Below, piece by piece: positions 44,948 through 56,100 of a DNA stretch of 64,000 nucleotides. The stretch covers positions 933,501 through 997,500 of the forward strand of contig JADJJT010000001.1 in NCBI GenBank assembly GCA_016706405.1, given 5' to 3'. The translations under genes and the position numbers were made by a program. Below the pieces are notes generated by a model, which saw nothing but the letters and a program-made list of their open reading frames with translations, did no database searches and was not told where the DNA came from. The DNA comes from Sphingobacteriales bacterium (lineage in GTDB: Bacteria; Bacteroidota; Bacteroidia; Chitinophagales; UBA2359). Positions within the stretch are counted from its first letter, which is position 1. The number at the start of each line of letters is the position of its first letter.

Positions 44948-46828
44948 ATGAAAAATATAATATTATTATTGTCGCTTCTTTTATTTTTTGGCAACACGCC
45001 AAATTCGCTACTCGCACAATGTAATTGCACCCGACCCGATGCTACTAGTGGATTTATGGTAAAGACAGATCAAGATATAATCGATTTTCAACATATAGAT
45101 TATGGCGATTTTAGGCTACACTATACTTTGACCTTAAACGAACCAAACAAAATTCATGCCGTTACCCAAACCTATATAGACAATATTGTTACTTATTTAA
45201 CAGAAGCAAAAAACAAATACGCCGCTATGGGTTATACGCTTCCGTTAATTGACGGAGGTTTAGGTGGCAGCCTCAATAAATATGATGTGTATGTGTTTAA
45301 TATGCAAGCAATCTGTGGTCTAATAATAAATGGGCAAACTTGCGGCGATTTTATTCAGCAAGACAAGACCTCCTCTGCTTTTATGTTTCTTAACACCAAT
45401 TTATCTGCTACTATTACGGTTAATGAGCCCGGATTTGCTTTAGAAGCCCCACCGTCCAACCTATTGCGTTCTACGGTAGTTCATGAGTTTTTTCACATGG
45501 TGCAACACGCCTACCGCAACCCACAAGCACTTGACCCCGGCAGCTCGTCGAGTAAGTTTTTGCGCGAAGGAACGGCAGCCTGGGCAGAATCACTATTTGA
45601 TATTACCTACGAATATCCGGAAGGTAGCGGCACTAATATTACCACCGAAGATAAAGGTTTTTACCTTTACAACGAACTTTTGAAATCAACCTATCGCGGC
45701 TTTTTAATGGACGAAAATGCTAATAGCACTACGCCTTATTCTAACGTATTTTTTTGGAAATACCTCGCCGAAAGATTTGGAAACGACATTATTAAAACAA
45801 TTTGGACAAACTATAAAAACAATGGCGGCAAAGAGTATGATGCCTATAATCAAGCCGTAAGCCCACATACATTTAAAGAAGTGAAAGAAGATTTTTGGCT
45901 TACCCACTTATTTATGACGCAAAACCTAAACTCACATAATTTTCTTAAAAACAACAGTAATTACAGTAAATATACCTACTCGAATAATAATAGCATAGAT
46001 GGCTATACCCCAAATGGAAATGCCGAAGTACTCGATGCTTCATCCGGAAATGGTACGAATATAGTCCTGTACGATGTTCCGGTTATAGATGTTCCGCAAG
46101 TGCTAAATGGCATAACATCTTTCCAATTTTATTGTGGTATTGGCACGTATGGTTTTGCAACAGAAACAAGAATGTACCGGATGGGGGCATCGTATTTTAA
46201 AATAAATGCCAATATTGAAAACTGTTTCAATTTGACAATAATTCCTAAAATGGCACCCGCCAATGGCTCAACTTGTTTCGATAATTTTGAGTCGAATTAC
46301 CTGCCCAACAGCAGCCACCCCGAGTATTTTGAAGCAATTTTGGTATTTAGAGATTATTTAGGAGACCCCGATAACGAAGAAAACTTAAATTGCATTAGCG
46401 TAGTAAGGAAAATGTATAACGAAACCGAAAAAAGTATTAAGTTTGCCGAACTAAAGCAAGGGAGTTTTGATATTATTAATTTAATTATTTATAGACATAT
46501 TCCGGTATATGGAAATGGGCAAAGCCCCAAAATAGAAGAATTTGAGGTTTTGTTAGAAAATGTGCAATGTCCCACTTTAGTAACACCGCCCCCTTGCAGT
46601 CCAAATGTTGATAAAACAACAAATTCGCCAAAGGAATATCTAAACATAACAAATTACATTGTATATAATTTGTTGGGCAATAAAATTTTTGAAGGCACAC
46701 AAACAACAGATAATACTATTGAAATAAAAAACAAATTATCTTATTTCCCCAAAGGGGTTTACATTATTACCCATTTCGGAGAAAATGGCGAAATGCTAAA
46801 ATCAAACAAGTTTATAAATACAAAGTAA
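44948..46828 (+). CDS. T9SS-secreted zinc metallopeptidase-like protein
   Basis: 626 residues with a signal peptide (MKNIILLLSLLLFFGNTPNS) and early Cys residues CNCTRPD. The zinc motif HEFFH lies in RSTVVHEFFHMVQHAYRN (about residue 180); the downstream EGTAAWAESLFD supplies the third ligand, giving a gluzincin-like layout seen in MXAN_6640-type putative metallopeptidases. The C-terminus is a type A T9SS sorting domain (VYNLLGNKIFEGTQ...FPKGVYIITHF). It is probably secreted or cell-surface. It lies just after YwqK-like paralog 2 and may be co-transcribed with it. Confidence 0.8.
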   Translation: MKNIILLLSLLLFFGNTPNSLLAQCNCTRPDATSGFMVKTDQDIIDFQHIDYGDFRLHYTLTLNEPNKIHAVTQTYIDNIVTYLTEAKNKYAAMGYTLPLIDGGLGGSLNKYDVYVFNMQAICGLIINGQTCGDFIQQDKTSSAFMFLNTNLSATITVNEPGFALEAPPSNLLRSTVVHEFFHMVQHAYRNPQALDPGSSSSKFLREGTAAWAESLFDITYEYPEGSGTNITTEDKGFYLYNELLKSTYRGFLMDENANSTTPYSNVFFWKYLAERFGNDIIKTIWTNYKNNGGKEYDAYNQAVSPHTFKEVKEDFWLTHLFMTQNLNSHNFLKNNSNYSKYTYSNNNSIDGYTPNGNAEVLDASSGNGTNIVLYDVPVIDVPQVLNGITSFQFYCGIGTYGFATETRMYRMGASYFKINANIENCFNLTIIPKMAPANGSTCFDNFESNYLPNSSHPEYFEAILVFRDYLGDPDNEENLNCISVVRKMYNETEKSIKFAELKQGSFDIINLIIYRHIPVYGNGQSPKIEEFEVLLENVQCPTLVTPPPCSPNVDKTTNSPKEYLNITNYIVYNLLGNKIFEGTQTTDNTIEIKNKLSYFPKGVYIITHFGENGEMLKSNKFINTK

Positions 46829-47102
46829 CAAAACAATATCGCACAACAACGCACACCCGGCAAGACTGGGGTTATTTTGCCGCTTGGTTGCGCAAACAAT
46901 TAATACCGTCAAAACTAAATGAATAGCAATAAGTAATTGATAATTAATAATTAACAATGAATAATGCAATAAGTGGCTCATTATCAGGCGTTTACCACAA
47001 ATAGTAGTATAAACTAATTTTAGAGAACCACTTAATATAGACTTAATTTCAAATAACAAATATATATTTAATAAAATATTTACTTGCCATCTACTATCTG
47101 AC

Positions 47103-50100
47103 ATGATGATACCAACAACACGAGTTTTTAAAACGTTTACCCTTATTGCCCTTATAATGGCTATGGGGGTATTTTTCGTTAGTTTTAGCACGCAAGCTCA
47201 AAACTATGTGCCAAACCCCGAATTTGAAAATTACAATTCCTGCCCCAATTTTTTAGATAATATAGCAGACTTAGATGATTGGCAAGGATTAGGCTATCCG
47301 GATTATTTTAATGCCTGCGCTGCCTTAACACCCGGAGCAGGTATTGTTAGCACCCCCGACAATATTTTTGGCTACGAACTTCCTTTGTCGGGCAATGGAT
47401 ACGGCGGTTTTGTTGCCTACGAGCCATCGGGGCTGCGCGACTACCTAACCATAGACATGGGCAAACAACTTACCCCCGGAAAAGCATACTGTGTTAGCTT
47501 TAATGTGAGTTTTGCCGACTATACCTACCAAGCCGTAGAAGAATTAGGCCTGTTGTTTACCGACTCGGCCTTAACAATTAGCAATGGTTATGCGCTTGGA
47601 TACCCCATTACCTACGGAATTGATGGTATTTACAACACTAATGGCATTGTCAATAATAAATCCGGATTTGTTACCATTTCGGGAACTGTAACACCCCTAA
47701 CCTCCGGATTACAATATTTAACCATTGGCAATTTTAATCCGAATGCCACAACAAACGTGCAAGACGAAACCAGCCCGGGTGTTTCGGGCTTTTTAACCTT
47801 GGGCTACTATTTTTTAGAAGACGTTTCGGTAGTTGAACTGACCGATATTGAAAAAACCTATACTACCCCAAACAGCTCATTTCCGTTTACCAATATTGCC
47901 GAAGTTTGCAGCCTTGACCCGGTAACTTTTAGTGTGGTGGCCAATGCAAACAGCACCTTTAGCTGGGCTAATTTTGCCGACCCCTATTTTGAACTAAGCA
48001 ATGCCGATACCCTAACCGTTGTACCTACGCAAACCGAAACCTATATTTTAACAACTACTGACGGCATTTGTACCCGCCACGATACGTTTACCGTTGTTGT
48101 TACCAATCCGCCAATTATTCAAGTTAGCTATACGGCCAACTGCGAAGGTTATACAACCCATATTTACGACCTTTCGACCAATGCCAGCCCTAACGCTGCA
48201 TATTTTTGGGATGCAAACAATGACGGAAGCGTTGAAGGCTTTTTAAAAGGTGGTTTTGAGTATGTTTTTCCGGCTGCTGGCATTTATGACGTAGCACTAA
48301 CTATAAATAATTTTGGCAACTGCGCCAAAACCGAAGTGTTTCAAATAGAAATTTTACCCGCCAACCACCCCCTTTGCGACCCCTGCAATAACCCCGATGC
48401 ACTTGACAATTTAACGCCCAACGGAAGTGCCGAAATGTACTGGGTTTGCCCTCCCGATGTTAGCTCGCCCGGCTTAGATTATTTGGCTTATGCCGACCCA
48501 TGGTATAGCCCAACTGGCGCCTCGCCCGATTTTTACCATAGCTGCAACGATGCTAACGTAGGTGTGCCCAATAATATTTTTGGTAACCAAAGCGCGCAAC
48601 AAGGTTTGGGTTATTACGGCTTGTATGCTTATCGCAACAGCGACTACCGCGAGTATTTGAGTGTTCATTTAAACGAACCTTTAACTTCGGGGGCTGACTA
48701 TTGTGTGAGTTTTTACACCTCATTAGCCGATTTTTCCGGAAAAGCTATTGAAAACTTAGGCGTTCATCTTTCGCAAAACCCTATTTCGACTGTTTCGCAA
48801 GCGCCACTATTTTTATTCCCTCCCCAAGTAACCAATACTACCGGCATTTTAGACGATAAATTTAACTGGACTATGGTGCAGGGCAAATATACCGCTAACG
48901 GCAATGAGCAATACATTACCATAGGCAATTTTAAAGCCAACGCCCAAACTAACTGGGAAGACCTGCCCGGCACCAGCACCTTTGATGCCGATGCTTATTA
49001 TTATATTGACAACGTAGCTGTAACACCATTGCCCAAACTTAATATAACCGACACGAACGATATTAACTTAATTGATATTGTACTTTGTAGCAACGAAGTC
49101 GCACATTTGCGCGCTTCAAGCGGTTATTGCTCGTATGTTTGGTTAGATGCGGCTACCAGCGATACATTGGCTTCTGGAACTGAGCTTAATTTATACGGTT
49201 TAAATTCAAACACAATTAAACAATATGTTTTAGCAGGCACATTTGGCCAATGCAGTGCTACCGATACGGTTACCGTGTATTATCATCAAACGCCAATTCC
49301 GGCTGTACAAATTGCCCAAAATTGCGCCGGTGGCGTAACCATATTTTACGACAACTCAACCAATTTAAATCCTCCGGTTACTTATACCTGGGATTTTGGC
49401 GATGGAACAGGATTAGTTACCACTTCGCCGGTAGCTACCCACGTTTACACCGACCCTAACGTTTACACCTTCAATGTTACCATTGAAAATGCCTCGGGCT
49501 GCAGTATTTCGTATAGCAATACTTACGAAGTAGAAGCCGAATGCGACCCTTGTAACGAGCAAAATAATTTGACGTTAAACCCCTCGTTTGAGTTTTATAA
49601 TATATCAAATACCTGCCCCGATACACTTGGGCAAATAGAATTAACCGATTTTTGGGATAGCCCGCTTGGAGACCCCAGCGCGTTCAATACTTGTGCCGGA
49701 TTAAGTGGAAATGTAGGAGTGCCCATTAATTTAAAAGGTGCACAAGCCGCCCGCACCGGAAATGGCTATGCAGGCATATCGGTTTATAGCGACGACGGTA
49801 ATGGCAATATGGACGCTACAGCAAACCAGTTTATAACCGGACAAATGGTTACCCCCACGCAACCGGGCACAACCTATTGCGTAAAATTTTATGCAAGTTT
49901 AGCCGACAACAGCAGCTATGCTATTGACGAAATGAGCATGTTTTTTAGCAACGGCCTACCTCCCGATTTTAGTCCCGAGCTTATTGATTATACTCCGGAA
50001 ATACAAAATAGAAATTTCTTTGTTTTATCAAACAAAAATGGGTGGACTGAAATAACCGGGCAATTTACAGCCGCACAAACTTTTACCCATTTTACAATTG

Positions 50101-53100
50101 GCAATTTTGAAGTTAAAAGCGATAGCTTTAACGTGGTTTATGTAGGCGGCCCATTAAAAGGTGAGGCGTATTATTATATTGACGATGTTTCGGTAGTGGC
50201 AATGCTGGCTACCGCAAATGTTAGCAACGACACTATTTGTAAAGGACAAACCGTTGAACTGCAAGCCTCAACAAACACTTGTAATTATTTTTGGTGGCAA
50301 CGCAGTACCAACGGCATTGATACCCTAAGCATTTCTACTGATACGCTTGCAACCGTTAACCCAGCCCAAACAACCACCTACTATTTTAGCGGCTACAACG
50401 GCAAATGTAATGTAACCGACTCGGTGCAGGTTTATGTCCACAGCCCGAGTATTTATACTATTAGCAACGACCTTGCTATATGCCAAGGCGAAACAGTTAA
50501 TTTAGAAGTTGTTACCGATGCAGCAAACAGTGTAATCTGGTCGGCAAGTCCAAGCTTCGATATAATTTTATCTGAGTCAGAAACGGCAACCGTTACCCCT
50601 GCCGCTACTACCACTTATTACGCAGCTATTGATACAAGTATAGGATGCCGAATTATTGACTCGGTAAAAGTAACAGTAAATGCAAACCCTGTTGTATTTA
50701 ATAACCACGACACTTTGTTTGTATGCCAAGGCGATAGCCTACAACTATTAGCAATAGGCGGTGATATTTATAAGTGGACGAGTGGCAATGTTTCGGACAC
50801 AAATATACCCGACCCCTGGGCATACCCGTCGGGAACAATGACCTATACTGTAATAGTAGAAAACAGTACAACCGGATGTATTACTACCGACTCGATAGTT
50901 GTAGTGGAACATCTTCAAACAATTGTGCCAAACGAAACTATTAATATTTGTATTGGCAATACTGCCATATTAGCACCCAATTATCCGGATGGTTCAAGCA
51001 ATTTTGAATGGTCGCCAAATATAAATATTTCAAATATTAACATCGCGAACCCTCAAACAAATACCACAAACGATATTTTATATACCGTAAAATATACAGA
51101 TGGCAAAGGATGCCCTGCTTCAACTTCAATATTTGCCAATGCTATTCCTGTGCCTAATGTGGGCGCCGATATAGCTATTTGCAACGGCGGCACCACACAG
51201 CTAAACGTTACGGGCGGCTTATTGGGCTCTACTTATAGCTGGTCGCCAACAGATGGCTTAGACAACCCCAGTATTGGCTCGCCCATGGCCTCTCCAACAC
51301 AAACAACCCAATACATCGTTGAAGTAACCTACCCATTTAGCCCAACTGGCTGCAAAGAGTCGGATACGATAACTGTTTTTGTCAACGACCTTAAGTTTGC
51401 CAACGCTGGCAGCGACCAAAATATTTGTGCCGGCGATACCGCACAATTGCAAGCCGTTGGAGGCAGCGCCTATTTATGGTCGCCTTCGGCAGGCCTTAGC
51501 GATACAACCATATCGAACCCCAAAGCCTACCCCACCAACACGACCGATTATGTAGTACAAGTAACTAATAACGTAACGGGCTGTATTTCGTTTGATACCG
51601 TTACCGTAGCCATTAGCAGCCCACAAGCCCCACAAATAACATCGTTACCAGGTACTATTTATTGCGCCAAACCATTTTCGCTGTCAACAATTTGTATAGG
51701 TTACAATTACGCAGGCTGCGAAACTATTAATTTAACCGTAACCGGGCAAATTAGTAGTTTTATTGATGTGAAAACTAATCAATGCTTTAACTACGCTACA
51801 ACCTTTGCCGGCTCGCGGGTTGATACCCTCACCATAAAAGCCTGTACTGACAAATCGGGCTTATGCGATGAAATTAAAGCCATTATGGTTTATTGCGATA
51901 TTCCACCAAGTTGGGCAAATGATACACTTGTGCTTACAACTTGCCAAGATTTGGTGTTGCCATTTGCTGTTCCGGAATTTACTGATGATGCAGACGATAA
52001 TCAGAACTTTACATTTAATCTTTCGGGAACAACAGGTCTGGTGGTTTATGATGAGCCAACAACACAGTTTATCTATACTCCGGAATCCGGATTTACAGGC
52101 GTTGATTTCTTCGATATTTTTGTTTGCGATTCACTCTATCCTGCCAATCAATGCGATATATTAACGGTTAAGGTAAATATTACTTCAAATACAGGCGCAC
52201 CCGTTATTTCGGGCATTCCACCGGTAATTACCATTAAATATCAATCAGATACCAGCTTGTGTATGAGCATTACCGAACCCGACAGCGAGCCTACAACAAC
52301 TACAATTATTAAAACGGGCTTGGGCACATTAAATTTGCCAGCTCCCGGAAATTGCTTTAACTATACAGCCCCTAATAATTATTTTGGCAACGATACTATT
52401 GTATTTAAAATTTGCGATAATTGCGGCTCGTGCACCAACCAACAATATATTTTTAATGTTCTGCCAAACTACGCACCTATAGCTAACGACTTAAATATTG
52501 TTACTTACGTGAATACGCAAATAGGCTTTTGTTTGGAAAATATTGTAGAACCCGAAGGCGAACCCTATACTAAAACTTTAATTAATTTGCCCGACAATGG
52601 CGCTATGATACCTGTAAATGACTCGTGTTATTTGCTTGTTCCGAATAATGGATTTGTTGGCAACGATATTGCCCAACTAATAGTTTGCGACCCCCATTTA
52701 CATTGCGATACGGTAAACATAAACCTTACCGTTTTGCCTAACCCAAATAACCCGCCAACTATTGCCGATACTACCATTATAACAAAAGAAAACTTGGCGC
52801 AATATTTTTGTGTTACTGCCAGCGACCCCGATGGAGATGCCTTGCTTTATACTTTTGAACAACCAAATTTAGGAACAGTTGTGCCGCTAACACCCGGATG
52901 CTTTGTGTATATACCTAACGACTTTACAACCGGCACTGATATATTTGATATGATTACCTGCGACAACAAAGGAGCCTGCGATACAGCAATTATTACCGTT
53001 ATTATCAATAACAATTTATGTCCGCAGGTGAATAATGTAAATATTACCATCAACAAAGGTGAAATTGTGCAAACTTGTATTCCGGTAGTCGAGCCCGAAG

Positions 53101-56100
53101 GCGAAGGTGTTTCACTAAACTTACTATTGCAGCCCACCAACGGCGATATTGAAAAAGCGAATGGTACTTGTGTCAAATATACCCCCGATGCCGGTTTTAT
53201 TGGCTTAGATACCGTTACCGTTGAAATTTGCGACGATTTAGGCTGCTGTGTTTTGGCAAATGTATATATTACCGTATTAGATACAGATGTGCCGCCCGTT
53301 GGCCCCGATTTTATTGAAATTGTTACCAACGAAAACGAGCCTGAAGGCTTTTGTGTACCTGCTACCGATGGCAATAACGACCCATTAACTTATGATATAT
53401 TAACCTACCCCGCAAACGGCAGTTTAGTTTATGTTACCGACAGTTGTTTTACTTTTGTTCCGGATACAAATTATTTTGGCAACGACAACGCTCAGGTCAT
53501 TGTTTGCGACAATACCGGCCTATGCGACACCGTTGACATCTTTATTACCGTTAATTTTGTAAACTTCCCGCCAACGGGCAACAATGCAACCATCGAAACC
53601 ACGCAAAGCACCCCTGTTGAGTTTTGCTTAGATTTTACCGACCCAGACGGCGACCCCGTTTCAATTGACCCCGAAACCCCCGATAATGGCACATTAACAC
53701 CAACTGTTGGAGCGTGTTTTGAATATTTACCCAATGCCGGATTTGTAGGCAACGAAAGCCTTGACTTTGTTTTGTGCGACCCCTATGGCGAGTGTATCAC
53801 AATTGTTATTAAAATTGTAGTTAAACCAACTAATTTACCCCCAAACCCACTTACCCTAACCGTTACAACTCCTTACGACACCGACGTAAAAATTTGCCTC
53901 GATATTACCGAACCCGAAAACGAGCCAGTAACATTACAAAACTCGGTACTGCCTAAAAATGGCTCTTATACACCCACTAACGATACTTGCTTTATTTACA
54001 ACCCCAATGCAGGCTTTAGTGGCAAAGATACCATCATATTCACAGCCTGCGACCCCAACAATAATTGCAGTTTAGTTACCATAGTTATAAATGTTGAGGC
54101 ACAAAACAACCAAGCTCCAATAGCCTACGCCGATCCTAACCCTGTAATTACCCCAGAAAACTCGCCCGCCAATTTCTGCATATTATATACCGAACCCAAC
54201 GGAGACGCTGTAACCATTACTGTTGTTGATGACCCCAATAATGGAAGTATTAACCCCGCCGGAGTCAACTGCTACACTTATGCACCAAATAAAGACTTTG
54301 CCGGAAAAGATACCCTCGAAATTATAGTTTGCGACCCATTTGGCCTTTGCGATAATGTTATTGTAATTATTAACGTGTTAGATATCAACGACCCGCCACA
54401 AGTTCCGGATATTAACTATACCACCCCTTATGAAACAGCAACCGAAATAATTTGCCTTGACATTTTTGAACCCAATGGCGACCCCTACACCATAACCCCA
54501 TTTGACCCTGCCGATAACGGTGCTTATGTGTTTATTAATGACACTTGCTTTATCTATACACCCAACAATGGTTTTAGCGGTACCGACAAATTTGCCTTCA
54601 ACGTTTGCGACGAAAAAGGCGCTTGTAATACTGTTTTTGTAACCATAAAAGTCGATCCCAAACCCAATACTTCACCATCCGGAACCGAAGAAACGGCAAT
54701 TGTTACCATGAACATTGATAAAGAAATTTGCCTGACTTTGTTCGATGCCGAAGACCCAAATAATCTTACTTTATCTATTTTAAAACAAGGCTCAAAAGGT
54801 AGTGCTGTTGTTACCGGCGATAGCTGTTTATTATACAACCCCGCCAACAATATATATGGCAACGATGTGTTGGACTTAGTAGTTTGCGACCCGCAAAACG
54901 CCTGCGATACGTTTAAGCTATACATCGTTATTGTCAATCCGGATCAAGCACCCATTGCCAACACATTGCCGCCTATTACCACTAACCCCGACTCTACCAT
55001 CACTATTTGTATTGGTGCCGAAGACCCCAACAAAGAAACCCTAACTTACAAGTTCATATCTATAAACCCTGGAAAAGGGCAAGCTAACTGGGCACTAAAC
55101 GATACCTGCATTGTATATAAAGCCGATGCCGTTTACTTGGGTGCGGTAACTATTTTAGTAGAGATTTGCGACGAGCCTAATCCAGATAAATTATGTACAA
55201 CCGTTGAAGTAGTGATTAATATTGTGCCGCCTGCAAAAAATAATCCACCAACGGCCAACGACTATTTGTTTGAATTTACCAACCAAAATACTAAAAAAAC
55301 AATTTGTATTGCTGCCACCGACCCCGATGGCGACCCGCTCACTTACACCCTGTTAAACCCGCCAGCAAATGGAAACGGCCTATTTAATGCAACCGACACT
55401 TGCGTAATTTACACACCCAATGGCAATTTTGTAGGTATTGACACCTTCGATGTGCTAATATGCGACGACAATAACCCACCACTTTGCGATACAGCAACGG
55501 TAATTATAAATGTTACCGATGGCTTAATTGCCAACGATGATGCCGCTATTGCCGAAGATGGTGTTCCCGAAACTATTAATTTTGACGATAACGATAAATA
55601 TGCCAATTTTAAAGACCTTGAAGTTACCATTACCATAGAACCAAAAAACGGAATTGTAGTTGTTAACGGCGATGGCACTTTTACTTATACACCCAACCCC
55701 GGATTCAACGGCACCGATACCTTTACCTACAAAATTTGCGACCCAGTGCTTGGTTGTGACGAAGCGATAGTAGTTATTAACGTTAAAAATCTACTTGATG
55801 CCATAGCCGACACTTATAATATTTGTAACGATGCATCTTTGCCCGTTCAGGTTTTAATGAACGACACTTATCCGAACTTAACCGGATTAACATTTAGTAT
55901 TGAAACCCAACCCATACATGGCACCTTAGTAGGCAGTGGTACTGATTATACTTACACCCCAACATCCGGATATACAGGCCAAGACGCTTTCAATTATAAA
56001 ATTTGTTACCCCGATTTAGGCTGCTCAACAGCTTCGGTAACAATTCATGTTTTTGCAAAAATAGGCTTACCAATTGCCAAACAAGATGCCACAACCACCG

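Noticed and set aside
46829..47102. Gene or RNA before the second giant adhesin
   Set aside because: I see only AT-rich sequence; the 129-codon minus-strand frame overlapping it has no recognisable features and runs into the adhesin's signal-peptide region.
52847..55678. Minus-strand frames in the second giant adhesin (up to 175 codons)
   Set aside because: They repeat with the period of the sense-strand domains and lack recognisable features.
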